Source: Diploscapter coronatus (Eukaryota; Nematoda; Chromadorea; Rhabditida; Rhabditidae). From it: a DNA stretch of 64,000 bases. The stretch is from contig OZ038423.1 of assembly GCA_964036155.1 (NCBI GenBank), positions 79,437,249-79,501,248 on the forward strand, in the 5' to 3' direction. The notes under the pieces are model-generated. The model searched no databases and was not told the origin of the DNA. It was given only the letters and a program-made list of their open reading frames with translations. Positions 1 to 12,024 of this stretch are shown here, in pieces; the first letter of the stretch is position 1, and each line of letters begins with the position of its first letter. A program made the translations under genes and the position numbers.

Positions 1-1029
1 AAGGACAAGAAGGAAGCTTAATGAATTGGATTGAGAATGAAAATGGAATGATAAGAGGGTTTTCAGACTAAAATGGGCTGCTCTGCCACTCACTGCACAA
101 TGCAATGTTTAGTTTGTAGATTTCAACTCGAACTCATTTTGTCGATAAGGAAGAACAGTGAGTCATCACATCGGGTCGAACTTTAATCCTAATATAAACA
201 TAATTATATGAGTTTGAAAAAATCGTGATTTTCAGAGAGCCTATACACCCCCCTTTTATGGTGAACATTTTTCAAAAATCAGCCCCCACATGCATAATTT
301 GTATTTTTTAATAGTAGATTAATGGATGCTAATGATATTCTGATAGTTAAGCGACGTTTGGAAACGGACACATAATTTTCAGCTGGCATTAGAACTTTAT
401 TATGTGAAATGTTAGTTGATACTTGTAATGAATTGACCTGTATTCGTCTAGAATATGATTCACTTTCAAGATAAGATTCCAGAATATGATGCCTAGAAGA
501 AGCAAACAATACCCGTATGATCAAGAAGGACTGAAATACTCGCTAGATTATGGATAAAGCTTCGATGGATTAAGTGATTGATTGTCTCGTTGTTCACAAA
601 TTGGTGCCTTTCTCTCCATTCGTGGCGACAGTAATTGCAGGCATAAACAGACTTCGGGCAGATGACTTGTGCTGATCCTGATCAATCTGAACTATGCTTT
701 CTCAATCCATCAACTTCTCCACTGTTTACCATAAGCACGTCTGCATTCGTTCCATCGTAGGGACGCCAATTCATCAGTTCCGCTTTCCTCCTGAACACCT
801 CTAATTCTTGCAACAATTCATTAACAAATATTGTATCGGCCAAATTAAGCGAAAATTCATGTGTTGAAAAAAATAGCGAGGGACACAGGGGAAATTGCGT
901 ACTACATCCTCTTCCATTGTCCCCCGCTGACTCGCCTTTCTCTGCACTCTAGCCTCCCTCTTTGCGTGCATTTCTCGTAACGGCGCTCTTTAACACACGA
1001 AGCGCCACTTCATTTGATCTATACAATAT
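1..1029. other. Downstream flank of the GPCR gene, no gene seen
   Basis: AT-rich sequence beyond the GPCR stop codon (the stop is on the minus strand at 1030-1032). It would include the receptor's 3' UTR. The short open frames here lack splice-site support and recognisable domains, so nothing is annotated. Confidence 0.6.
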
Positions 1030-3336
1030 TTACCGTTCCAACTCCTTTATATCCATGCAAGGCCCATTGTCAATGGCCAGCGATTCATCCTCTGCAATGT
1101 AAATCGATGCATTTTCATCTACACACTGCTGCTTCTTTGCGAGAGCCAAACTGGGCTTCATACTGTCGACACTAAACCCGTTCATTGCTATGCGTATCTG
1201 ACAATTACTTGACATACTTGCTACTGTTCCTGTAGTATGTACTTCTCGTTGTGCTCGTTCGAATTTCATCTGGCAGAGACAGAGACGCCGTTCTTCAAAC
1301 AGCTCATTCAGAAAGGTCTCGATGCAAAGCAGATAAACAGAGACAAACCTTCGACCCAAGAAGAGCAGCGACTTGAATGCGACACGGAAATTCTCTGCTC
1401 GATAGGCATAGAGCAGGGGGTTGATGGCACAATTGATATAGGGGAACAGGTGGATGATGTTGACGCAGATGCGAAGGAACTGGGTGGAAATACGAATTCG
1501 GTAGATCGAAGTGAATAGATTGAATAGCCAGAAGGGGGTCCTTAAATCAGAAATCAGAGACATTAGCAGGTGAAGGAGAGTGCACACAACACGGCGGCAG
1601 TGACTTACCAACAGAGAAGATGGAAGAGAACGACTCTCTGCACACTGCGGGTCACTCTCTGATAGGATGACCGGGTTTTGTTCCGATGTAATCTGCGCGA
1701 TCCCTTAATATTGGTCGAGATATTTTTGAGCACATTCCAGAATAACTCGCCTTGGCAGCCTCGCGTAGTTTGCAGAATACATGGTAGTAAAAATAGAATA
1801 TAGCTAGAACTGGAATAATAAATACAGCCACTGAGCAGGATATTATGTATCTGAGATTTAGATGAATCATGAATAATGGATGAATTCGTTTGTGGAGGCT
1901 ACTTACGATTGTGACATATACGGATTCGGCCAAAACACCATGCAGAATGTTTTGTTTTTTTCCGATTGACTACTGTTTTCCGTCGCGTTTTTGTTCTTCT
2001 TTCGTGCACTCATCTGCATTATTGTCATTGATTATTTTAGCTTGCAATTTCAGACGTTTTCAAGTACAATTCTGTCAAAGGAAAAGGAATGAACAGCTTT
2101 GGGCTTTGGAACGCAGAACTTGAGAAATTCTTGAATTTTAAGGATAGAAACCATTGACTGTGAGGGAAACTTAGCAACAGGTAGAGCAGAGTTCGTATCT
2201 TCCAACAATGGGAGAGTGCAATCTGCGCATTGCGCTTTGTATGTGAAGAGAAAAGTGAACTAGCCTCATCAGCGTAGAAGTAGAGTGGCATGCTGCAGAA
2301 TAAAGCCGTCATCCACGCCATTAGGCTCAGAGCCATAGCTGTCCTGTAGTTCCTGTAACCATTCCATTCATTCGTTCATCGTCTCTGTCGCTGTCAAAGA
2401 CAAGAACAACAGACCTGTATTTGTTGCAGAGCGTCGTTTTGCACATGGCGATGTATCGATCGGCGGCAAGTAGTACCACAAATAGAACTGACGCATATTT
2501 GCCTGAAATGTTACGAGTTGAAATGATGCTAGTTTAACCAATTAGCTTCTTATCTTGGAGAGATTACATATGTAATGACGTCGCTTCTCTTCTCTTCACA
2601 AGAAACGTGTTGTCTGACGCATAAGATTTATGCTCGAGACGAGTTATTCAGAAAGGAAAGGAGATACGTTTTCTTGAGAAGACTCCGTCATACTAGCCAT
2701 AAACATGGAATCGTAAATTATGCAAATTGGCAGGTAATGTTAAGCGACGCGCTAATGTTGATGATTTGCTAGAAAAAGTAGCTTACCGGTAGTCTCAGTT
2801 CCGTGATAGAGAATGCAGATGTAGCGGCCGAAAGGCCAGGACTTGTCATTCATCGAGGTGGCTGCCACCAGAATTAGGTCTGTCAGATAGATGAAGTCTG
2901 CCAGACATAGGCCGATCATGTACACATTCGTGATAGAGCGTAAATAGCTGCAAATCCACACAACATTGGTTTGAGAAGAAAAAGAAAGATGGATGAATTA
3001 ATTGTTAACAAAACCATAACTATTTTTGGAGAGTGAGATTTCATGATAGAGATGGATAAATAATTCTCTATCAGGAAGATCAACAAGATGTGTTTATAAT
3101 TAGCTATTTGATATCATATAGCCCTTACACAGTCTCCCCTATCCCTATGCCCTGTATTTCAAATTCTCGAATTTTATAACTTGTGGTATTCAAAAATCCG
3201 CGTGCCACTATAGTTGATGGACTTACGGCTTGATGAGAATGAGTAGAATGATGAGCAGATTGATGGAGCCGAGAGCGACCAGGAAGAGGTGAGTGATTGT
3301 GAGAGCGATCCGCAGATGTTGCGACGAGTCGCTCAT
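1030..3336 (-). CDS. Rhodopsin-class (family A) peptide G-protein-coupled receptor
   Basis: Seven-helix membrane receptor coupling an extracellular ligand, probably a neuropeptide, to G proteins. Exons in coding order: 3336-3227 (TM1, start ATG 3336-3334), 2947-2787 (TM2 and first extracellular loop), 2502-2415 (TM3), from 2352 (TM4), 1972-1907 (second extracellular loop), 1850-1734 (TM5), 1692-1609 (TM6), 1540-1030 (TM7 and tail). Visible landmarks: SITNVYMIGLCLADFIYL in TM2, AADRYIAMCK for the DRY box, an ECL2 cysteine in FCMVFWPNPY, CWTPFW in TM6 and NPLLYAY for NPxxY in TM7. The tail after TM7 is about 115 residues. The 3' end of the TM4 exon is unresolved because no good donor gives the needed phase, and the ICL3 join needs a 41-nt intron (1693-1733). 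Helix pattern and the short N-terminus suggest the somatostatin/allatostatin-C/galanin-like group; the ligand is unknown. The first-exon ATG is in frame directly before TM1, so an upstream exon is possible. Confidence 0.85.
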
Positions 3337-6300
3337 TGCATGCTGCAAATGAAGCAAATAACCTGCGCTTGTCTGAATGGGTCAACCTGGAAAGACGAGA
3401 CGACGAAATAGTATTGGAAAAGAACACACACAAAACCTTTCCCTTACCCTTATCCTATACTATTTCGTATGTCTTGTTGCTTTGGTTTTTCCAGGTTGCC
3501 TCTGAACGAGAATAAATGGATGAAAGGAAACAACAACAGACAGACAGAGGAGAACAAGTTGAGGGCAGGTAAATTGAGAAGGTAGACTGATAAAAAGAGA
3601 TTATGAGAAGAGGAGCAGCAGAGAATTTGTAGCATTTGGAGCATTTCAAAGAGACACAACAGACAGACAACTTGCTGTCGGGTATAAGACTGGAAAGACA
3701 GAGGAAATGCTGCTGCATCTCCTCAGCATTATAACCTATCCCCGAATCTTCTGAATCTCAACACCAATTGGCTTTGTTATCAAAATGTCCTGTGGCTTCA
3801 AGGCTTCACGCAGAAGACAAGAAGAGACACTCAAACTCGGTGCAATCCTCATTACATTCACATTATCTCGAATCTGATGCAGTTTGCCTTTGCCAAGCAA
3901 GGAACTAAACACGAAACAGGGCAAGCAGACATTATTGAAATAGAAAAATCAGAAGAAGTTAGATTCAGATACTTGGAAAAGGGTTCAATTTTCAAAACAA
4001 CTTGTCTTCACGTCGCTTATCAGAGGAAAACAAATGTGCACAGGAAATTGATGTTTTGATGAAAAAAAAAAGAGCTGATAAAAATGAGTGTTGAAGATAG
4101 GCAAGATTTGCAGATGTGTGTGTGTGTGTGTGAATATTGAACGAAAACGTGAAGAAGAAGGAAGGGGACGAAAGAGAATGGGATGGTTGGGACAGAGCAG
4201 AAGTGAATATATGAAAAGGATGAGGAGGAGAATGGGAATAGGAATGCCATCTTCTAATTGTATCAGAAGTAGAAGGCAAAGAGAGCAACCTGCTGCTTGA
4301 GACTCTGTCTCTGTTCATTCTGCCTGGCTACGTTGTATGAGATTCGGAAAGGCAAGGCAAGGAGAATGTCTTGTTGGCTGTCAGTGATGCGACTCTTCTT
4401 TATTCTCAATTTTCGCCGTCCCCTTCCCTTCACATCCTTTCCCTTTTGCCTCTTCTCGCGCAATATTCCTTCTTTAGGCAACAAAGAAAACAGATGTGTT
4501 GTGTGTGTGTGCTCAAAGATGCCTCTGCCTTTGATTCGGAATCCTGAATATGTCTGAGGCAAGGAGGCAAGAAGGCGAGGCACAGGGGGAAACAATTCAG
4601 ATACTCGTTGCACTGACGACAGACTGACGAATTAATGAATGAGGAATGGAATGATAGATGGCCTGTTAGAGCAAAAACTAATGGGGTGAGCAGATACAGG
4701 AAGTTCGAGGGATAATAATCAATGGGGACGGAGGCAGAGGCAGAGACAGAGACAAGCTGGTCTTCGCATGATGAAGGAGATCGGACAATATTAATGGTTG
4801 TGCATGAGAACAAATAATGATAAAAAGGTGGGCTGAGAATGCTCAAAAGAGGGGAGAAAAAGCTGGTCGAAAAAAGAAAAAGAAGGAAACAGGAGAAAAA
4901 TCGCAATGCCAAATGAATAATTCACAGTTCTATGCAAGGGTGTAAAGAAACAAGGCAAAGTTGCCTGCCGTTTCTAGGTCCAGGAAGTTCAAATTTACAC
5001 TAGAAAACACATTCGAACAAGTCCAGGATAAGGCGAATGATCTGAGTGACTCCATTTGGCAAATGGCAGAAAAGTTTGTTGTGGTCGCGATTCTCATAAA
5101 CGAGGAAAGAAATGACTACTCGTAATGAGAATAGACATAGGGGCAGAAGGAAATGGCAACAGAGTGATGGAATGCAGAGACAGGGCAGATCTTTGCGGGT
5201 AATTAATCAGAATTGAAAATGAAAATACCGGGCGAGTAATTAGGAGTGAATGAGACAAATACCCTGAGGATTATTTTATCTCCGAAGAAGAGAGGAATTC
5301 CTAAACGGGAAATGAAAGACTCCCCTCAGGATGTCTACCTCAGAATTGTGCACTCTAAATATGTGAGAAAGTTCTAAAAGAAAGTCTTCGAAACCTATTG
5401 AGGAAGGGAGATTATTGTCTCAACAAGCAGAGCAACCCGATGAGAGAATATCTTCAAACTTTTCAAATCAATTATGCACAAAATGTGTTTTTGTGGAATT
5501 CAGCGTACATGTCCAGGAGTTTCGTCTTGTTCCAATTGATAGTACGAAAAAACATCTGTAAACAATAATCCGATGGAGATTAGCGATAAGCCCTCTGCTA
5601 ATGGGGTAAGTCAGGGAACGAACAGATATCTAAATTTGTCAGCACACAAACAATGGTCTTGAAAAAGTAATGGATTTGGGAGCCAAGAAGCCTTTCGATA
5701 AGCCACCCCCAATGACTAGTTTTTCCTCACAGAAAGACGTCGCTCTATAAACTACACAAGGATTAAACCTTCACATTCTGAGAATGATCTAAATTCTGGA
5801 AGAAGTATGATATCAACAGAAAATGAGCAGACAAAATTGAAGAATGAATATGGAGCTTGGAGGGCCCCTTGCAGTTACCAGCCTTTTTTCCCTTCACCAT
5901 ATTATTTCTCAGAAGGGAGGATGGTAACAACAATGAACCAGATTGGTGGAGGGCTATTAGAAACAAGCAGAAGAAAGACAGAGTGCAAATTGAACAGGAC
6001 ATTTACAATGCAAAGAATGCACTGCATTTCTGCATTTCACTGCTCTGTGACTCGACTCTGAGAATTTGTGCAATCAGTTGTCCCTTTCTCTTTTCCCATT
6101 CAATTCACAAATCCACAACCTAACAATTTCTCATTCTAAGTGACCATCTTTGCATTGCGCTGCTCTGCCTCGCAAATACGCAAATTAGGCTGAGAAATCT
6201 CGCACAACATCCAGCTATTCTACTAGCTTTCTGATAAAGCGAAAATTCTCAAATGTGAAGGATCGGAAGGGGAAAAAGGTGTGAATTTCGCATAATGATT

Positions 6301-9300
6301 CATCTCGAGTTGGCATCATAGTAAAGCCTGTGAGAAGGAAAATTCTTCAATATTGTTTTTCCTCAGGAAAAGTAATTATTCCCTTCACATAAGCGGGTCT
6401 TTCTCTTTCCCATCTCAAAGGGCAGTTTCGTGAAATGCGTATCAAAATAATTTCATGAAAATATTCTCCGAAATAAATCTCATTGGGTTCAGACTCACTT
6501 CATTTCCATCTCAATCCTCCATCAGGTTCTGTCTGAAAGCCTATTTGGACAGAGTGATGCAGAGGGTAGAATTGGAGGCGCGCTGCGCTTCAATTTGCTG
6601 CCAATCACCGCGAAAATGAGGTTGAATTGTAGAAGAACAGCAGTCTTTTGGGAACGAGGCTATCATTTGAGAAGCCCAATGGAATTGGGCAGAGAACAGA
6701 CGAAGGCAGAAGCAGAAGACAAAAGAAGATCTGATAGATACGTTTAGTGAGCGCTAATTTGATTGGATTCGGGTCGGGGAGATGCTTGCAGCGAGCAAGG
6801 CAAATGCACTGCATTGTCTGATTCCGAGCTGCAAACTTGAGACCGATCAGACATTGAAACCCGACATTATATAAGAGAGGTAGAAAACGACGAAAAGCGT
6901 AGAGGACATAGAGTGCAAAAGAAGCGCGAAGGAGAGAAAGACCCGATCGGGTTTTTTTCGGATCTAAATTCGCAACTCTGGCTTGATTCTCTGATTGATG
7001 TGAACTCTGCAGAAAGATTAGCCAATTCACCTTTCCCGCAATGGCGCGAACCAAACAACGTATTGCTTCGCTCTCTCTGCTGCAGCTGATTTTCAAAGAG
7101 AATTCGTAGATCTAGAATATAGGAGTTGAAAAATTTCAGCTGACATTATGAATTTCCGAACAATTATGAGAATTCAATACTTCTTTTTCAACAGAACTTT
7201 TAGTTATAATAATTGTTCTAAATGGGAAGTCCTCTCAAAATTACATTGACACTGAGTGACGTTGCCGATGGCGATAATTGCCCTTGTGGAAGTTAGTTCG
7301 ATAGAAATTCAGTTATCATCAAGAGAACAAAGGACACGACGGAGAGGAGGGAAGCCTTCTGAAATCCGGACGATCTTTCGCCCTCTGTGATTGCCGCTTC
7401 CAGACACAACGAATAATGGGGTGTTTATGAAGAATTGCCAGATTTGGATTCTAGGATTCAGAGACAAATACACGAAGAGGAAGGAATCTCATAAATGGAT
7501 TATTTCGGTGCATTGCATTTGCCTTCATCTCATTCATTTCAATGCTTCATTGCCTTCGCCTTCTGTCTTCTGTCTCCTTGTGTTGAGTCTTCAGCCTTCA
7601 GCGTTTAGGCTTCTCTTCTCACGTCCACCCTCAAATTCAGCACAAAATTGCGCTTATTACAAAAAGACGGAACGCACAAGAAGGGGGCGGAGAATTGAGG
7701 AATTCACGAATTCGTTAATAGGCACACATCTCTTCGCGAGGAAATATGTGAAAATTGAACTATTAACTCGTATTTCTTCAATGCAGAGAATTTCATCTGC
7801 TTTGTGAAAGGCAATGAGCGGTGCAGGGACAGAAGAAATGTACACAGGTTTAAAGATGTGATCAATTCAGCTGAAATGTCAGCTATGATAGACCAAATCT
7901 TAGAACCCGTTCAGACGTTAGTTGCGCATTGCAACTCGCTTGAAATAGCATGAGAGATCAAGAGGCTATAATAAATGATGAAATCGCGCTCTCTTCATTC
8001 TCCGCGCTATTTCGAGCGAGTTGCAATGCGCAACTAACGTCTGAACGGGCTCTTATAGCATTTTATATGGAGTTTCAAAAATGGGGTGTATGAAATGCAG
8101 AATTGTATTTTGTATATTCGTTTTGGTGCTCTCCATCAAATTAGATGGCTTTACATAATGAAATGAAATGGCTTTACATAGGCAGAGACCAGAGGAAGGC
8201 ATTGAAGAGCAGAACATGATGACATCTTTTGCATTTTTCTGGAAGAAGCAGCGGCAGCACGATTCGCGCTGACGCGACGCGCGATGCAGCATCACATTCT
8301 ATTAGAAATTCAACCAGCTCTATTCAAATATTCCAAAGAAAAGAAAGGATTCATCAACATTTTCACAGCGTGATCTCTTCTTCGTCTGAATTTCATGTCT
8401 CAGATTCTTCCTTCAAAAATTTCACGGCTATCAGATTTTTCTCATCTAATTAGACGAAATTTATTTTCCCCTAGAATTGAAAATTTTGTATTCATTAGAT
8501 CGAGTCAACGTGAGAACATTGAATAATTCAGATGAAAAAGAAGTAGACAGAGGCCTGCTGTAGGGGAATGCATTGTCTGTGAGAGAATTACACAAGCTCA
8601 AAAGGATTGATGGTTGTGTTGATTTTGTACATCCATAGAAGTGTTATAGAGAATTTCAGGAGAGCTCAGACATTACAGTCAGGCACACAGGCAGATGAAC
8701 TCACCTCGACTAGATCTCGTGGGAAATCCATTTTTCGTCTTCTAGCTAATTAAATGACAATCTGTCAAAATATCAGAATGTAGAGTTGTTGGCGAAATGA
8801 CAACGCAGTGAGAATGAATGAATACGGCTCCGGGCGACTTAAAAATATTCAATCCACTTGTTCTTCTTCCTCTCTGCAGACAAGTGTTCTGGATAGAAGA
8901 AGGAGCAGAAGCTCGAAGCACTAGAAAAGAGGTGGGACGATGAGAAGATGAGGTCAGCTGCTTTGAGCACAGGGCACAGAAAAGCGGGCGGGATCTAGTC
9001 GGAACACAACATGGCAGACATTCGTGCATGGGGAATGTGGGGAGAAGATATAGATGAAGCTCATATATAGAGAGTAGGAGGGACGAGAGGAGAGAGTTAA
9101 TGAATATTAGAGAGAAAGAGAGAGAGAGAGAGAGAAAGGGGGACCTGTTTAGTATTCTCAATCTGATTCTCTAGCATCTTATCCCTGAGTCTGTTAGTTT
9201 TTCTTTGGTCGACTCAGAAAGAAGCTCGTCGTCGTCTCTTCATTTCTTCATTTCCACTACTACAGATTCTGAAAAGAGGATGAAAGTTGATGAATTTAAT

Positions 9301-12024
9301 TTAGTGAGACGCACACACGCAGACAGACACAGAGTTGCTAGATTTAGTGATGAAGGTGAGCATTAGTTCATTCCAAAGAACTAGAGAAGTGTGCTTGAGA
9401 ACATTGGTGGCTTACCCTCTTTCAACTCTTCAGAATTATGCACAAAAAGTGGGCAAGTATGCTAATTGGTTGACGCAACCAACGTGAAATCTATCAGCTA
9501 ATTAACTAATTGGAAGAGAAGATGATGGCGCTCTGCTCTGTCTGTCATTCTTTCAACTTTGGTGCTTTATGGGAAAACTCCAGCGTACCTCGGCGATCCG
9601 TTTATGCTATTCGCAGATCTAGGGAGGACAATTGGCAGAAACCTTTTACGACCTACCCCATTGCATTTTCTTAACAAATTTTTCTCTCTAACTTGTAATT
9701 AACCTAAATTTTAGCAGTGCACCTAGTATCATAGCTATGAATTCACTCGTGCGACCTGCCCCCTATAGTTTATTTTCGTCTGACGAAAGTGCTCCCTGGT
9801 CTGGTTATTCGTCCTTGGACTGCCCCATATTCATTCAAAGCTTAAACGTTTTGACACCGACACTGAGGTGTCAGTGTCATAAAAGTGTCGAGAATTTCAA
9901 GCCCTGATATTCATTGAATTTTTATACAAATTATCCATTCTTAAATTTGACGGCACAATTTAGAGTCAATCTGATGAATCTCTTGGAATGTTGCTGATTT
10001 GGAAGACAGCCCCATTCAGTTCATCGATTTCCTTCTCGACTTGCTGCAAGTCAAGAAGCAATTCAGATGTCAATTTTAAAGAAATTGCTTCTGCAATTTC
10101 ATCGACTTCAAATAAATCGTACTATATGCAAATTCTTCCACCTGATGCCATGGCTTTCTCAGAAACGTTTACTTTTTCGAGCTTCTCTGCGTCCCCCTTT
10201 AAAATCTCTAGCTAATCATTTCGAATCAAGGCAAAAATCTACTCCGCGCTATCCACTGCACTGTCATGAGAGGAAAAACTCGCATTTTTGCGTTATGCGC
10301 TTGGCCAGTAGGGGGCGAGAGAGCATTAGAAATGGAGAGATTTGGATAAGCTCGAAAAAAGTAAACGTTTCTGGGAAAGCTTTTATAAGCGGATGGCTTC
10401 ATTTGATAATTAAAGTTTGGGAATGCATATTTTGCCTAGCCTTCCCAGTTTTCCCGTTTTCAAATTCAACTTCGAATTGGCAATGCTTTGAATTTTCCAT
10501 GTTTGATTTCCCTCGCTTTGTGTTCTAGTTGTAAGTTGATTTAACTCTAAAAACAAAGACGATTGATTACAGGAACATTCGATTCGCAAACGATCAAATG
10601 GCCTAGAGAAGAGGAAATTGAAAGGAGAAATGAGAATTCATGAGATCAAATGTCGCAGAGTGCAAAAACCAGTTAAAAGAGGAATTAGTGTTAACGATTG
10701 TAGATTATAGATGAAAATGGAATTGTTCAACTGCAGAACAGATTCTTCGCAAATGTGCAGAGATCTCAATTTAGTCTGTCTAAAAATGAAAAAAAAGTGA
10801 GTATTTGAAATTTTTTCTATGCATGCTTTCATGCGTGAATTGACTGCTTGCTAAATGTTGTATGTTACATTTTTGACAATCTAAGGGATAATTCTTCATT
10901 TTCCAACGTATCCATACATACAAAAAAGAAAAGGATCAGTAATTGCGATTTTTTTCAGTTTGTAGAAAATAAATAGAAACTCTCGTTCAACAGATAAATT
11001 TTGAAATGAACATTGAAAAACAATGAAAGCTGTGTGAATTCACTAACAGTAAGTGTAAGAAGAAGATATATCTCTGAACAAGTTTAACCGTGAGAATTGA
11101 AAACAACCATCGAAGCTATGAAAATAAGTAGATCAGAAATGATAATGCTTGTCGAAATAGAAGAGATTGGGTCCATTCGAAATGCTCCTAGAATAGGGTA
11201 AGTTATTTTGTCTCATTCAGAGATGAAATTCGAAAAGATTCTTCTTAAAATAAGATGAACAGTAAGTTGAGACTCCTGAGAATGACGAGACACCATTTTA
11301 TAAATGAACAATCAGCGAAATGAATAAATGAGAGAGATTTGTAAGAAATAGAAATGATTGAAACACCCACGAATCAGAACGATAATGCACGTAATAAAGC
11401 GCGTGCTGCTGGCCACACAAATCTGAACAATCTGAACATTTCTACGAAATAATTTGTCCAGGAATAACATTTAAAACCCGAGAATCAATTGAAACAGAAA
11501 TAATATTTGCAAAAGATGAAAATTGGTCCGAGTCATTATAGAAGGCCATCACAACTTGAAGAGTATGATATTGATGAGAAAAAACTACAGTAAGCCAAGA
11601 AAGCACTAAGAAATGCTTAAAGGAAGCAATTTGTAGGATACAAATTAAGAGGTCAGTGTTGATCGCAACCACGATTTAGGAAGAAGAAGAAGAAGTCACA
11701 GCCTTTGCAAATTTGTATGCATGAATAAGATGAAAATACACTAAAATCTAGAAGATAGAATAAAATTTGTATAAATTAACAGTAGTATAGCATTGCAGAG
11801 TACAGCGAGTATCACCAGTAAGTAGAGAAGCAGAATGGAAAATCCGTACACCAAAACAAGAACAACATCACAAGAGGGTCCAGAATTTTTCAAATTTAAA
11901 CAAAAATACGTGAGAATTTGGTAAAAAATCATTAATGATTGAGATCAGGCGATTTTGCAAAACGTGACCGACCCATTGAGAGTGATTGAAGTGAAATTGA
12001 TGAAATTCTATTTGAAGATCTGAA
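3337..12024. other. 8.7-kb spacer between the GPCR and tir-1
   Basis: Lies between the 5' end of the GPCR and the 3' end of tir-1, both on the minus strand. It should hold the GPCR promoter and the tir-1 3' UTR. It contains purine- or pyrimidine-rich tracts, a (GT)n run near 4112-4132, a (GA)n run near 9115-9135, a short GTGTC hairpin near 9847-9885 and a MITE-like element at 7903-8052. Open frames up to about 160 codons occur on both strands but show no domains, no consistent splice signals and low-complexity composition, so I call none of them genes. Confidence 0.6.
7903..8052. mobile_element. MITE-like inverted-repeat element, GGGC-CGTTCA group
   Basis: 150-bp near-palindrome. The left end GAACCCGTTCAGACGTTAG matches the reverse complement of the right end (GAGCCCGTTCAGACGTTAG), and the arms continue through GTTGCGCATTGCAACTCGC. 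It is flanked by TTA on both sides (7900-7902 and 8053-8055), read as a 3-bp target-site duplication. No coding capacity. Three-base duplications and these ends fit a non-autonomous PIF/Harbinger-type element; the superfamily assignment is inference. Relatives in this window: 43038-43210, 53536-53583 and probably 61169-61272. Confidence 0.8.

Noticed and set aside
1237..1518. Plus-strand ORF opposite the GPCR tail
   Set aside because: Shadow of the TM7 and tail exon on the other strand.
9845..9893. GTGTC-rich short palindrome as a MITE
   Set aside because: Too short and without target duplication or a second copy; treated as a chance hairpin.
10067..10528. 153-codon plus-strand ORF in the spacer downstream of tir-1
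   Set aside because: No domain, no splice or start context, and atypical composition; looks like chance.
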